Source of the DNA: Hellea sp039977295
Lineage (GTDB): Bacteria > Pseudomonadota > Alphaproteobacteria > Caulobacterales > Maricaulaceae
Length of the DNA: 64,000 nucleotides
Direction: 5' to 3'
Assembly: GCA_039977295.1 (NCBI GenBank)
Contig: JBDWDN010000012.1
Location: 1,178,001 to 1,242,000, forward strand
A model generated the notes under the pieces. It made no database searches. It worked only from the letters and a program-made list of their open reading frames with translations, and was not told the origin of the DNA. Numbering within the stretch: position 1 is the first letter of the stretch; each line of letters begins with the position of its first letter. A program made the position numbers and the translations under genes. Below are positions 50,148 to 59,489 of the stretch, piece after piece.

Positions 50148-50675
50148 TTATTTGGGCGCTTTGGGGTGGGCAAAATCCCTAAAATAATCAAAAATCGCAT
50201 CCTCTTCGCGGCTCGCAGCATTGCGCCAAGTCGGAGCTGTTTCGAGATTTAAAACTTTCCCGTCTGAATTTGTCACAAATATAGTCGGCGTCCCAACAAT
50301 GTTATCAACGCCAAATTTACGAGCAAGATCAATGTTGCGATCCTTTTGGCCCACATCAATATAGGTCATCTTATAGTGACTGCGCAACAAAGTCTGGAAG
50401 CGCGGCTTCTCAAAATGCGCGGCCAAAGCCCGGCTATCGTGACACCAATTCGCGCCAAAGACGAGAAGGCCTAATTTGTCTTCTTGTTTGGCCTCTACAA
50501 GCACAGTGTTAATATCAATTTCAGCGTCCGCCTTTGGGTCATAAGGCCTTGGTTCATCATGGGCGGCTTTATGTGCGCCGCTCTTATGCCCCTCAGCGGC
50601 AGCGGACGCCGCTGTCGTGCAAGCGGCAAGACTAAAGGAGAGAGAGACTGTCAGAGCTAAGGCAATATATTTCAT
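50148..50675 (-). CDS. Thioredoxin-fold lipoprotein with CxxS active site
   Basis: A 175-residue protein with a lipoprotein signal ('VSLSFSLAAC'), a His/Ala-rich linker (about 20-45) and a thioredoxin fold (about 55-170). The active-site motif is 'NWCHDS', keeping only the first Cys (WCHDS in place of WCGPC), and the cis-Pro is in 'GTPTIF'. Loss of the second Cys suggests binding or isomerase-type activity rather than disulfide reduction (inference). It faces dinB end to end, 7 bp apart. Confidence 0.85.
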   Translation of the reverse strand: MKYIALALTVSLSFSLAACTTAASAAAEGHKSGAHKAAHDEPRPYDPKADAEIDINTVLVEAKQEDKLGLLVFGANWCHDSRALAAHFEKPRFQTLLRSHYKMTYIDVGQKDRNIDLARKFGVDNIVGTPTIFVTNSDGKVLNLETAPTWRNAASREEDAIFDYFRDFAHPKAPK

Positions 50676-50766
50676 GTCTGGTGCCTAACATAGCTTTGAG
50701 GAGTGTGACTAGGCTCATGACCTATTAATTTCGTGGATTTTCAGCCTAAACTTTGTATGACGCGAT

Positions 50767-51420
50767 ATGAGCTTTTTTTCCTTCTTTCGCCGCAAGCCCG
50801 CCCCGCCCGTTCAGCCAGAGCCTTATGTCCAGCCAAAGCCGCCAAAAGAGTGGCATCCCGTTGAGTCGAACCCACTAGAGGGATTGGATATACGCCGGCA
50901 TTTTTACAATGAGCGCGGTTTTCAGTGTTATGCGAGCTTCTTTGCCTATTGGGGCGGCTGGGTTACGGCGGGGCACTGCATGACCGAAACCAATGATCTG
51001 CTCCCGCCCTTTGCCAGCGGCAGCTTTACCACCTGGCCCGAAGGGTTAGACGCCGCCATTCTCGGCTGCCGCCTCCCCGAGACGCGGCCCAAAGATCCGG
51101 TCATTGGGCAAAAGGTCATTTGCAAAGGCTTCCCCGCTGGGGCCCGTAATCTAGAGACTCGGCGCGGCTTCGTCTATTTCGAACGAAATCCTGGCACATG
51201 GATTACCCATATCGAAATACCAGATGAACCCGTCGTCACGGGGATGAGCGGCGGCCCCGTCATTGACGAGACAACCGGTGAACCCATAGGCATCATCATC
51301 ACGCGCAACAGCCCCGCAGACCTGAATAATGACCGCGATCCAGATGAAAGCTATGATTTTATTGCGCTATCCGCCGTTTGGGACGCCGTTAGAAAAGCCA
51401 TGAAAGACACATATGTTTAG
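50767..51420 (+). CDS. Trypsin-like serine protease, no signal peptide
   Basis: The 217-residue protein shows an S1-type triad: His70 in 'VTAGHC', Asp95 in 'GLDAAILG' and Ser161 in 'TGMSGGPV' (GMSGGP rather than GDSGGP). A Pro-rich N-terminal segment (residues 9-35) precedes the domain, and no export signal is visible, unusual for this fold. The C-terminal part carries 'GIIITRNSPADLNNDRD'. A decayed copy of the last third lies at 52322-52527, beyond the transporter. It overlaps the next gene by 8 bp. Substrate unknown. Confidence 0.8.
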   Translation: MSFFSFFRRKPAPPVQPEPYVQPKPPKEWHPVESNPLEGLDIRRHFYNERGFQCYASFFAYWGGWVTAGHCMTETNDLLPPFASGSFTTWPEGLDAAILGCRLPETRPKDPVIGQKVICKGFPAGARNLETRRGFVYFERNPGTWITHIEIPDEPVVTGMSGGPVIDETTGEPIGIIITRNSPADLNNDRDPDESYDFIALSAVWDAVRKAMKDTYV

Positions 51421-52294
51421 TTTCTATTTAGCGCATGAATATTGGTTTGCCGCCGCGCAGCTTAGCCTGGCAATGCTTGGCATGGGAGCGACGCTAACGC
51501 TTAAGGATTTTAGCGCAATTATCAAAACACCGCGTGCCTTTACCGTGGGCATGGGTTTGCAATTGCTTTTGGTGCCCCTTATGGCCTTCCTCTTCATATC
51601 CTTTTCGGGGGCTACGGTTGGCGTTCTTATTGGCTTGGCCTTGCTTGCGGCCATCCCTGGTGGCACCGTCTCGAATATTTTCACTTATATGGGCAAGGGG
51701 AACATTGTGCTTTCCATTGCGATCACGGCTATCACAACGATTGGGTGCCTTGTCACAACACCCATTGTTTTGAACCTCTTAATCTCGCAACATATGCCCG
51801 CAGATTTTGTGATGCCTGTGGGGCGTATCGCGTATGAGATATGTATTTTCCTCCTCATACCTTTGATTATCGGCATGGCTTTATATGCGAAATTTCCCAA
51901 TCAAGCGGAAAAAATTTCCAAATTTGGCATCTATGGCTCAATTTTCGTTATCGCCCTCATCGTGATAGGGTCAGCAGGGGCAGGCCGTTTGGACCTAGGG
52001 GCATTTGGAACATCAAATATTTTAATTATCCTAGCCTTCGCGCTGGCTCTGTTAGTCCTAAGCGTCATTGTGCCAAAACTGCTCCGCCTTCCAACCAAAG
52101 ACGGAACGGCCATCCAGATCGAAGTTACGGTCCGGAACACGAACCTAGGATTGCTGTTAAATGCCTCTTTGTTTCCAGTAGGCCATCCATTAGGCGGGAC
52201 TGTCCTGATGACGTTGTTATTATACGGAGCGGTTATGCTGTTACTGGGCGTTGGATTGATCGCATATAACCGGCGCGTGCATAAGATTATCTAA
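51413..52294 (+). CDS. Bile acid:sodium symporter (BASS) family protein
   Basis: The 293-residue protein has eight to ten hydrophobic helices with the SBF-family features 'LAMLGMGATLTLKDF' at the start, 'IPGGTVSNIFTYMGKGNI' (the crossing motif) and 'EVTVRNTNLGLLLNAS' near the end. It probably transports an organic anion with sodium across the inner membrane; the substrate is unknown. It starts 8 bp inside the protease gene. Confidence 0.9.
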   Translation: MFSFYLAHEYWFAAAQLSLAMLGMGATLTLKDFSAIIKTPRAFTVGMGLQLLLVPLMAFLFISFSGATVGVLIGLALLAAIPGGTVSNIFTYMGKGNIVLSIAITAITTIGCLVTTPIVLNLLISQHMPADFVMPVGRIAYEICIFLLIPLIIGMALYAKFPNQAEKISKFGIYGSIFVIALIVIGSAGAGRLDLGAFGTSNILIILAFALALLVLSVIVPKLLRLPTKDGTAIQIEVTVRNTNLGLLLNASLFPVGHPLGGTVLMTLLLYGAVMLLLGVGLIAYNRRVHKII

Positions 52295-52321
52295 ACCCAA
52301 TAAAAAAACGCCTAAGAAATT

Positions 52322-52527
52322 GCGGTCATTTGGCAAAAAGTCATCTGCAAATGCTATCCCGCTGGAGCCCCGTAATTGACGAGGCGACCGGCGAACCCAT
52401 AGGCATCATAATCACTCGCAATAGCCCCGCAGACCTCAATAATGTCCGCGACTCAGATGAAAGCTATGAATTTATAGCCCTATCCGCCGTTTGGGACGCG
52501 GTGATGAAGGCTCAGAATACTACCTAG
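52322..52527 (+). pseudogene. Decayed, internally deleted copy of the protease gene at 50767
   Basis: Bases from 52325 match the protease codons for 'VIGQKVICKGFPAGA'. After GCCCCGT they jump to the codons for 'VIDETTGEPIGIIIT' and continue to a stop ('FIALSAVWDAV'). About 110 bp of the parental sequence, including the catalytic Ser codon, are missing between two GGCCC/GCCCC-type short repeats. An open frame can be read from 52330 but starts out of context, so I call it a remnant. Confidence 0.75.
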
Positions 52528-52540
52528 GCTCTCGACACAG

Positions 52541-52891
52541 TTATTTTGGCTTTAGGCTGGACGTAAACTCTAGCGCCATATCCAAAACAGCCCTGCGTTT
52601 TTCGTCATCATCAAAAATTTCGGCATCTGATTCCACTAATCCCTTCATCGGCGTCTTGGTAAAAGTCAGCTTTTCAATCCCGTCAATTGCCAGTGCGGCC
52701 TCATAATTCTCAGGCCCAACACGGAACATTGCGCCGTCATCTCCTGTAGCCTTGATTTTATGAACCCCGCAAAGCATGTGCCCGCGATGTTTAAAGAGCA
52801 GTCCGCCAAACATTTTAACTTCGGCGATGTCAGTCCCGCGCTCGATAAGATCATCGCGAAATATCTGCGCTAGACCCTCATCATAAGCCAT
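52541..52891 (-). CDS. TfoX N-terminal domain protein
   Basis: The 116-residue protein matches the TfoX/Sxy N-terminal domain ('VKMFGGLLFKHRGHMLCGVH' region), without the C-terminal helix-hairpin-helix domain of full TfoX. Full TfoX regulates competence in gamma-proteobacteria; the role of single-domain forms is unknown. It is 3 bp from the upstream DUF1330 gene on the same strand. Confidence 0.85.
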   Translation of the reverse strand: MAYDEGLAQIFRDDLIERGTDIAEVKMFGGLLFKHRGHMLCGVHKIKATGDDGAMFRVGPENYEAALAIDGIEKLTFTKTPMKGLVESDAEIFDDDEKRRAVLDMALEFTSSLKPK

Positions 52892-52894
52892 CTT

Positions 52895-53191
52895 TTAAAG
52901 GCCTTTAAACCGTTCAAACATCATGGTTTTCATATGAGTGCTAGCATCTCTATCTTTACCCGCTTTGATATAATCCGGCAGAGCAAAGAACGCCTTCATA
53001 TGAGCCTTATCGCGGAACTCCAGTAAGACGACCTTATCGACCTTAACATCGGGCGAATTTGGCCGAGGCGCATCATCAGCTGCATGAACTTTAACGCCCT
53101 CTCGGATAAAAATAGGCTTAGCAGCATTCATATAGAGATTATATCGCTTCCGATCATGGATTTCCATTTGGGCATAAATAAATTGGCTCAT
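52895..53191 (-). CDS. DUF1330 family protein
   Basis: The 98-residue protein has the ferredoxin-like DUF1330 pattern: 'IHDRKRYNLYMNAAKPIFI', 'VLLEFRDKAHMKAFFALPDY'. Function unknown; the fold is a dimeric alpha-beta barrel. It lies between MAPEG and TfoX-like genes, 9 and 3 bp from them, so the three form an operon. Confidence 0.87.
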   Translation of the reverse strand: MSQFIYAQMEIHDRKRYNLYMNAAKPIFIREGVKVHAADDAPRPNSPDVKVDKVVLLEFRDKAHMKAFFALPDYIKAGKDRDASTHMKTMMFERFKGL

Positions 53192-53199
53192 GAGACGAC

Positions 53200-53619
53200 C
53201 TAAAAGAGTTTAGCGGCTTGCGCGCAAGCCATAATAATCAACAGAATTGTTGAAATTGTGAAGAGACTGAATCGCATTACGACCTTATTGGACGTAATTT
53301 GCACAAGGCTGTGCAACACCCGTAAAACAACATAGCCCCAAGCTAAATAGCCCATCAAGCTGCTCTCAGTCCCAGACAACACGATGTAAAACATCAACGC
53401 ATAGAAAATCGTCGGTTGCTCCATAAGGTGATTATAATTATGCGCTGCCGCTTGAACTTTCTCAGGAAGTCGCCCCTTCCAATCGCCATCAGGTGATTTA
53501 GCTGTTTCCGGCGCGATTTTCGCTTTGTTCATCGCGGGAAGACGCCGCGCATACATCACGCACCAGATAATAAGTGACCAAAGAATAAGTGCCAGAACCG
53601 GCGCTAAAAAATGTGACAT
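53200..53619 (-). CDS. MAPEG family membrane protein
   Basis: The 139-residue protein has four hydrophobic helices (near residues 5-25, 70-90, 95-105 and 115-135) and the MAPEG pattern 'NHLMEQPTIFYALMF' with 'WGYVVLRVLHSLVQITSNKVVMRF'. Eukaryotic relatives act in eicosanoid and glutathione metabolism; the bacterial role is unknown. First gene of the MAPEG-DUF1330-TfoX unit. Confidence 0.9.
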   Translation of the reverse strand: MSHFLAPVLALILWSLIIWCVMYARRLPAMNKAKIAPETAKSPDGDWKGRLPEKVQAAAHNYNHLMEQPTIFYALMFYIVLSGTESSLMGYLAWGYVVLRVLHSLVQITSNKVVMRFSLFTISTILLIIMACAQAAKLF

Positions 53620-53775
53620 AGTAATTCCCCTAAGTTTCGGAGACTGTGACGGAGAATGAGAAACAGCACAAGGCTAAGCAATGAATGCCAACCATTCATT
53701 TTCGGGGTAAAGATGTAGGGTAGCATTAGGCTGCGATTCTTTTGCGTTTTGTATAAAACGCTGAAGAAATGCAGG

Positions 53776-53814
53776 CGTAATGCACCATCGCCGCAAAACC
53801 GCCGGTGCGTTACG
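53776..53814 (-). other. Hairpin immediately downstream of ligA
   Basis: CGTAATGCACC (53776-53786) pairs with GGTGCGTTACG (53804-53814), 10 of 11 pairs, starting at the base after the ligA stop. No T-run follows on the minus strand. A smaller palindrome (GCGTTTT...AAAACGC) lies at 53744-53761. May stabilise or end the ligA transcript. I see no gene in the 53620-53814 gap. Confidence 0.4.
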
Positions 53815-55875
53815 TTAGGCGATAAACGCTAGCCACTCATCTTCGGTGAAAGTCTTGATACCGAGCTCTGTCGCTTTCTTAAGCTTTGACCCTGCGCCGG
53901 GACCTGCGACTAGAATATCTGTCTTGGCAGACACACTGCCCGAAACTTTGGCGCCGAGACTTTGCGCTTTCGCTTTCGCTTCATCCCGAGAAAATTTTTC
54001 AAGCTTACCCGTGAAGACAACAGTCTTACCCGAAACAGGGCTGTCCGATGATGGCGCTTCGGCGTCAATGACTGTTATCTGTTCAAGTAGATTTGCGATG
54101 ACCTGCGCGTTATTCGGCGTATTGAAAAAATCGACGATTGACCCTGCCGCCGCCTCGCCCATCCCGTCGATAGAAATCAAGTCAGCCCAGTCTTCGCCAA
54201 TGTGTGTCTTGGCCGCGTGGAGTGCCGCCTGCATTTTTTCCCATGACAAATAATGCTTCGAAATAAGGTCTGAGTTACCTTGTCCAACATGACGAATGCC
54301 AAGGGCATAAAGCGCGCGGGCAAAGCCAATTTCTCTACGTTCATTAATCGCGGAGAAGAGATTAGCCGCGCTCGTCTCGCCCCAGCCTTCCCATTTATTT
54401 AATTGGATGTCTTCATTGCGCGCTTCGAGCGTGAAGATGTCTCCGGGCTCTTTCACAAGGTCTTTTTCGTAAAATAACTCAATCTGTTTTGCGCCCATGC
54501 CGTCAATATCGTAAGCGCGGCGTGATACAAAATGTCTAAGTCCTTCAATAGCTTGAGCAGGACAGCTAAGGCCATTTGTGCAGCGCTTAACGACATCTTT
54601 CTTGCCTGTTTTCTCATCAACATCACGGATCGCAGGCGCAGCGCATATAGGACAATGATCGGGTAAATTAAATGGCTCGCCTTTACCGGCTTCAACGACG
54701 CGAAGGACTTGAGGGATGACATCGCCCGCCCTTTGTATCTCGACGGTGTCGCCAGGCTTCACGCCAAGGCGCTCAATTTCATCTTCATTATGAAGCGTGG
54801 CATTAGACACAACAACGCCGCCAACCGTGATGGGTGTCAGCCGCGCGACGGGGGTCAGCGCGCCTGTTCTGCCGACTTGAACATCAATGTCTTCGAGCAA
54901 TGTAATCGCTTTTTCAGCGGGAAATTTATGCGCAATCGCCCAGCGAGGCGCGCGCGATACGAAACCTAAACGCGCCTGCAAAGCAAGGTCATTGACCTTG
55001 TAAACAACGCCGTCAATATCATAGCCGAGCCCTGCCCGTTTCTCTTCGATATCATGATAATGCGCAATCATCTCGGCCGCACTTTCGTGAACCTTCATTT
55101 GATCATTGACATCAAAACCCCATTGCGCAAAGCGTTCAACCGCCCCCATTTGAGCATCAGAGATAGGCTCGCTTATCTCGCCCCACGTATAGGCAAAGAA
55201 TTTCAAAGGCCTCTGAGCGGTAATTGTAGGATCAATTTGACGAAGGGACCCAGCCGCTGCATTGCGCGGGTTTTTATAAGCGTCTTTACCAGCTTTGACT
55301 TGGGCCGCATTCATCGTGTCAAAATCCGCATGGTCAATGTAAACTTCACCGCGCACTTCGAGAATAGCAGGCCAGCCTTGGCCTTTAAGGGTTTTGGGAA
55401 TTGTCCCCAGCGTTGAAAGATTAGCCGTAACATCTTCGCCGATCTTACCGTCACCGCGCGTTGCGCCGCTGATCAGCTTACCATTCTCATATCGCAAGGC
55501 CGCAGATAACCCGTCAATCTTTGGCTCCGCGGTGAAGGACATAGGCGCGGTTTCATCAAGAGACAGGAAACGTTTCACGCGGGCGCAAAAATCGGTCACA
55601 TCTTCATCGGTAAAGGCATTGTCGAGCGAGAGCATCGACACTGTATGGGCTATTTTCCCAAATTTGCTCGAGGGTTTAACGCCTACGGATTGCGTCGGAC
55701 TGTTCTTTTTCACTAAATGTGGATATTCGGCTTCAAGCCCGATCAGTTCCTTGCGAAGCGCATCATAGGCGGCGTCGCTTAAGGCTGGATTATCATCTTG
55801 ATAATAAAGCGCGTCAGCCGCCCTGATTTCCTGGCTAAGATTAGCTATCCGTCTTTTGGCAGCAGCTTCGCTCAT
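53815..55875 (-). CDS. ligA: NAD-dependent DNA ligase
   Basis: LigA seals nicks during replication and repair. The 686-residue protein has an Ia domain (about 1-70), the adenylation domain with nucleophile Lys in 'TAEPKIDGLSAALRY' and 'GATRGDGKIGEDVT', an OB domain, the zinc finger ('HCPICAAP' and 'RCTNGLSCPAQ'), helix-hairpin-helix repeats and a C-terminal BRCT domain ('VVFTGKLEKFSRDEAK'). ATGA overlap with recN. Essential in bacteria. Confidence 0.97.
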   Translation of the reverse strand: MSEAAAKRRIANLSQEIRAADALYYQDDNPALSDAAYDALRKELIGLEAEYPHLVKKNSPTQSVGVKPSSKFGKIAHTVSMLSLDNAFTDEDVTDFCARVKRFLSLDETAPMSFTAEPKIDGLSAALRYENGKLISGATRGDGKIGEDVTANLSTLGTIPKTLKGQGWPAILEVRGEVYIDHADFDTMNAAQVKAGKDAYKNPRNAAAGSLRQIDPTITAQRPLKFFAYTWGEISEPISDAQMGAVERFAQWGFDVNDQMKVHESAAEMIAHYHDIEEKRAGLGYDIDGVVYKVNDLALQARLGFVSRAPRWAIAHKFPAEKAITLLEDIDVQVGRTGALTPVARLTPITVGGVVVSNATLHNEDEIERLGVKPGDTVEIQRAGDVIPQVLRVVEAGKGEPFNLPDHCPICAAPAIRDVDEKTGKKDVVKRCTNGLSCPAQAIEGLRHFVSRRAYDIDGMGAKQIELFYEKDLVKEPGDIFTLEARNEDIQLNKWEGWGETSAANLFSAINERREIGFARALYALGIRHVGQGNSDLISKHYLSWEKMQAALHAAKTHIGEDWADLISIDGMGEAAAGSIVDFFNTPNNAQVIANLLEQITVIDAEAPSSDSPVSGKTVVFTGKLEKFSRDEAKAKAQSLGAKVSGSVSAKTDILVAGPGAGSKLKKATELGIKTFTEDEWLAFIA

Positions 55876-57542
55876 GACGCCATAAGCTGACGCGCAGCCG
55901 CCCTCGCCTCTTGAGTGATGGTCTCACCGGCGAGCATGCGCGCAATTTCTTCTTCGCGGGCATCATCAGCCACAAGGCTAACATGTGTTGTCGTGGTTGA
56001 GCCCGTTGAGGACTTTTCAATACGGTATTGATGATCTGCGGAGGCGGCCACTTGCGGGCTGTGAGTAACGACAAAAACCTGTGCTGACTTGGACAGCCGC
56101 GCAAGACGTTTACCCACGGCGTCCGCCACCGCGCCGCCTACGCCCTGATCGACTTCGTCAAACACCATAACCGCGTCGTTCTTACCCGCGAGCGCAACTT
56201 TAATAGCGAGAGCAAAACGCGCCATTTCACCGCCAGAGGCAATTTTATCAAGCGGGCCAACAGGCGTTCCGGGATTTGTAGAGACTTGAAAGCGAACTTT
56301 ATCAATCCCAATTTCGGACTCCCCACTAGGCTCTATATGGGTGATAAATTGCGCGCGCTCCATTTTCAGCGGCGGAAGCTCTCGCACCACGGCCTTGTCT
56401 AAGGTCTTGGCAGATTTTTCTCGTGCTTTGCTGAGGGCGAAGGCGGCCTTATCATAAATATCTTTGGCTTTGGCCGCCGCGGCTTTGGCATTGGATAAAT
56501 CAAAGTCGGCACTGTCAATTGCGGATAATTCGCTAGCAAATTTACTGCGCGCGTCAATCAAAGCGTCGATATCACATCCATATTTACGCGAAGCGGCTCG
56601 CAGCGCGAAGAGTCGTTTTTCTGTATCATCAAGGCGTCCCGGTTCGACATCAAAGCTTTGCGCCGCCAGACTTACGGCTTCGCGGGCTTCATGGGTCTCG
56701 AGCATAGCGCGCTCAAGGGCCTGAGCCGCCACTTCTAGAGCTTTAGAGGCGGTTGTCTCACTGTCTTCAAATTTAGATCTTAAGCGGTCAATCCCCGCCA
56801 AGGCTGAGGATAGCCTGGCTTCGAACGCGCCGTCTTCCCCTAGCGCGTCTTGCGCGGCCGTCAACTCAGTTAAGGCTCCCTCAGCGCCTTGTAAGAACTT
56901 ACGTTCTTCGGCCAGTTGGGTATCCTCGCCCGCCTTGGGCGCGAGGCGATCAAGTTCTGCAATAGCATGCTCTAAGAATTCGCGATCTTCTGTGGCTTTG
57001 GACTGCAGCGCGATCAGGGCGTCAACTTGGGCTTGAGTGTCGCGCCGCGCTTTATAGGCCGCCGCGCATTTCGCCACGAGGTTCTGATGGCTGCCAAATA
57101 AGTCCAGCAGATGAATATGAGTGGTAGGGTCTAGTAATCCGCGGCCGTCATGCTGTCCGTGCACTTCGAGCAAGAGCGTTCCAACTTGGGAGAGAAGCTT
57201 AACGCCAACGGCTTGATCATTGATAAAAGCTTTGCTGCGTCCGTCTTTGGTCAGGCTACGCCGCAGCGTGACATCCTCATTGGGGTCGATGTCGATATCA
57301 TTTTCTGCAAGAAGCTTAGCCACAGAGTTGGACAGAGTGAAGCCGGCGATTGCTTGGGCTTTGTCAGTTCCTGCCCGCACAAGCCCTCGGTCAGAGCGCG
57401 CGCCAGTCGCCATGCCAAGCGCGTCAAGAATAATGGATTTACCCGCGCCTGTTTCGCCGGTGAGCGCCGTCAAGCCTGTGCCGAATTCGAGGTCAAGCGC
57501 CTCGATCAAAACAACGTTACGGATAGACAGCCCTGTGAGCAT
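55872..57542 (-). CDS. recN: DNA repair protein RecN
   Basis: RecN is an SMC-like ATPase in double-strand break repair. The 556-residue protein has Walker A 'ALTGETGAGKSIILDAL', two coiled-coil arms (about 165-370, rich in Ala, Glu, Leu and Lys), the signature 'ASGGEMARFALAIK' and Walker B 'VMVFDEVDQGVGG'. It lies between bamD and ligA, the standard alphaproteobacterial order. No LexA box is visible immediately upstream. Confidence 0.96.
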   Translation of the reverse strand: MLTGLSIRNVVLIEALDLEFGTGLTALTGETGAGKSIILDALGMATGARSDRGLVRAGTDKAQAIAGFTLSNSVAKLLAENDIDIDPNEDVTLRRSLTKDGRSKAFINDQAVGVKLLSQVGTLLLEVHGQHDGRGLLDPTTHIHLLDLFGSHQNLVAKCAAAYKARRDTQAQVDALIALQSKATEDREFLEHAIAELDRLAPKAGEDTQLAEERKFLQGAEGALTELTAAQDALGEDGAFEARLSSALAGIDRLRSKFEDSETTASKALEVAAQALERAMLETHEAREAVSLAAQSFDVEPGRLDDTEKRLFALRAASRKYGCDIDALIDARSKFASELSAIDSADFDLSNAKAAAAKAKDIYDKAAFALSKAREKSAKTLDKAVVRELPPLKMERAQFITHIEPSGESEIGIDKVRFQVSTNPGTPVGPLDKIASGGEMARFALAIKVALAGKNDAVMVFDEVDQGVGGAVADAVGKRLARLSKSAQVFVVTHSPQVAASADHQYRIEKSSTGSTTTTHVSLVADDAREEEIARMLAGETITQEARAAARQLMAS

Positions 57543-57556
57543 GCAAAAACCTGCCC

Positions 57557-58408
57557 TTAGAAGAGACGTTCTTTAAGTCGGGAGAAATAGCCCTGCTTAC
57601 GTGGTTTATTGATTTCATCGTCCAAATTGACGCCATATTCAGCCAGCAAATCGTAACTATCTTCATACCATTCACTGGACGGGTAGTTATGACCGAGAAC
57701 AGAGCCGACAAGCTTGGCTTCACTAATAATCCCAAGTGAGGTGTAAGCTTCGACAAGACGGTGAAGCGCTTCTTCGGTTTGCGACGTTGTTTCGTAGTTT
57801 TTAACAACGTTCTTAAAGCGGCCAATCGCAGCAAGCTGTTGATTTTGCTTCAAATAATATCGCCCAATAGACATTTCCTTACCCGCGAGATGATCATGGG
57901 TCAGCTCAAGCTTAAGGCGGGCATCACGGGCATAATCACTATCTGGATAACGGCGAACCACTTGCTGCAACGCGGCTTCGGCGTTCACTGTTGTGGCTTG
58001 GTCGCGGCCAACATCATAGATTTGATCGTAATAATTCATCGCAATGAGGTAATAAGCATAAGGCGTGCTGTCATTACCGGGATGAAGTCCAATAAAACGC
58101 TGTGATGTCGCGATTGATTCTTCATAATCCGTTGAGCGGTAATTGGCATAGGCCTGCATAAGCATGGCGCGGCGCGCCCATTTAGAGAATGGATGCTGAC
58201 GTTCTACTTCTTGGAAGAATAGCTTCGCGCGGTCCCAATCTCCGCGTTCCATACGGTCAAAGCCTTGATTATAAATCAGCTCTGCTGGACGCTCGACATA
58301 GGCTAGTTTTTCTTTCTTATTTCCGCCAATCCCGAGCGTGGAACAGGCGGACAATGTCAAGGCCAAGGCCGCAACAGAAAGAGGTTTTAAGACAGCATGA
58401 TAGCGCAT
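57557..58408 (-). CDS. bamD: Outer membrane assembly lipoprotein BamD
   Basis: BamD is the essential lipoprotein of the BAM complex that inserts outer membrane proteins. From the ATG at 58408 the product is 283 residues with a lipoprotein signal ('ALALTLSAC') followed by five TPR repeats (about 40-240, including 'YNQGFDRMERGDWDRAKLFF' and 'VVRRYPDSDYARDARLKL'). The upstream ATG at 58429 adds seven residues and is less likely. Encoded between lpxC and recN. Confidence 0.94.
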   Translation of the reverse strand: MRYHAVLKPLSVAALALTLSACSTLGIGGNKKEKLAYVERPAELIYNQGFDRMERGDWDRAKLFFQEVERQHPFSKWARRAMLMQAYANYRSTDYEESIATSQRFIGLHPGNDSTPYAYYLIAMNYYDQIYDVGRDQATTVNAEAALQQVVRRYPDSDYARDARLKLELTHDHLAGKEMSIGRYYLKQNQQLAAIGRFKNVVKNYETTSQTEEALHRLVEAYTSLGIISEAKLVGSVLGHNYPSSEWYEDSYDLLAEYGVNLDDEINKPRKQGYFSRLKERLF

Positions 58409-58480
58409 AGCGATTCCCAAAGGGTTCAAAGTTCAAAGGTTACTAACGGAGATTTACGCGCGGCGAAAGTGAGAAAACGG

Positions 58481-59389
58481 TTAGGCAGGCACTGATTCCA
58501 GTTCTAAAGCCTGTGCTTTGGACGCCACAGAGGTAAATTCCCACGCATCTGGGTGACCATAAAGCGCCATAAGCAGATCATGGTTGAGGCCGTGGCCGCC
58601 TTTTACGGTCGTGACACGCCCCAAAATCGGCCCGCCAAGGTATAAATCACCCAGTAAATCGAGCGCTTTATGCCGCACAAATTCATCGGCAAAGCGCAAA
58701 CCTTCAGGATTAAGCACTTTATCACCATCGACGATCACGGCATTATCTAATGAACCGCCTTTAGACAGGCCTGCCGCCTGTAGAGCCGCGACTTCATGCA
58801 TTCGCGCAAATGTCCGTGCAGAGGCCAAACGGTCGCGAAAAGCCCTCACATTTGGCACAATTTGAACCCGCTGACGGCCAATAGCGGCATCATCAAAATC
58901 AATCGTCACGTCTAATTCAAGGCGGCCGCACGGCTCAATTCGTGCGAAGCTGTCGCCATTTCTAACCTCTATCGGTTTTAGGACTTTCACATAACGGCGC
59001 GGCGCGGCTTGGCGCACAATCCCAACCTGTTCAATTAGCTTAAGAAATGGCTCTGAGCTGCCATCAAGCGCCGGTAATTCTTCTCCGTCTAAATCAATAA
59101 ACAGATTATCTATGCCTGACGCGGCAAGCGCCGCTAATAAATGTTCAATTGTGGCGACTTTTACGCCTGCTGCATTGGATAATGTCGTACAGTTTTTCAC
59201 GCCTGTTACGGCGTCGGGACGCACCTCAATTTTATTGTCGCGATCTGTTATGTCCGTGCGGATAAAGACAAGACCTGTGCCCATAGGCGCAGGACGCATA
59301 ACAAGCCGTGTATGCTTGCCGCCATGCAGCTCAATCCCTGCTGTAACCGCAGGGCCGCTAAGTGTAGATTGTCGCCTTATTTGGCCCAT
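58481..59389 (-). CDS. lpxC: UDP-3-O-acyl-N-acetylglucosamine deacetylase
   Basis: LpxC is the zinc deacetylase of the committed lipid A step. Starting at 59389 (MGQIRRQSTLSG), the protein is 302 residues, the family length. It has 'EHLLAALAASGIDNLFIDLDGEELPALDGS' (zinc His), 'FVRHKALDLLGDLYLGG' (zinc His and Asp) and 'GGHGLNHDLLMAL' (catalytic His). An ATG at 59401 is possible; starts further upstream run into ftsZ. A promoter and the ftsZ terminator lie in the 154-bp gap. Confidence 0.94.
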   Translation of the reverse strand: MGQIRRQSTLSGPAVTAGIELHGGKHTRLVMRPAPMGTGLVFIRTDITDRDNKIEVRPDAVTGVKNCTTLSNAAGVKVATIEHLLAALAASGIDNLFIDLDGEELPALDGSSEPFLKLIEQVGIVRQAAPRRYVKVLKPIEVRNGDSFARIEPCGRLELDVTIDFDDAAIGRQRVQIVPNVRAFRDRLASARTFARMHEVAALQAAGLSKGGSLDNAVIVDGDKVLNPEGLRFADEFVRHKALDLLGDLYLGGPILGRVTTVKGGHGLNHDLLMALYGHPDAWEFTSVASKAQALELESVPA

Positions 59390-59437
59390 AATTATCGTCA
59401 TCCTTAAAATTAACCTAACACCGCGCCGCGCAGGCGC

Positions 59438-59466
59438 AATAAACGCTGCGTGACACTCTGTTTCAA
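59438..59466 (-). promoter_or_regulatory. Predicted lpxC promoter
   Basis: On the minus strand TTGAAA (59466-59461) and TTTATT (59443-59438) are exactly 17 bases apart, about 50 bp upstream of the lpxC start and downstream of the ftsZ terminator. So lpxC can be expressed separately from the division genes. Confidence 0.55.
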
Positions 59467-59489
59467 AGCATGACGAATGTGTTAGGCAC

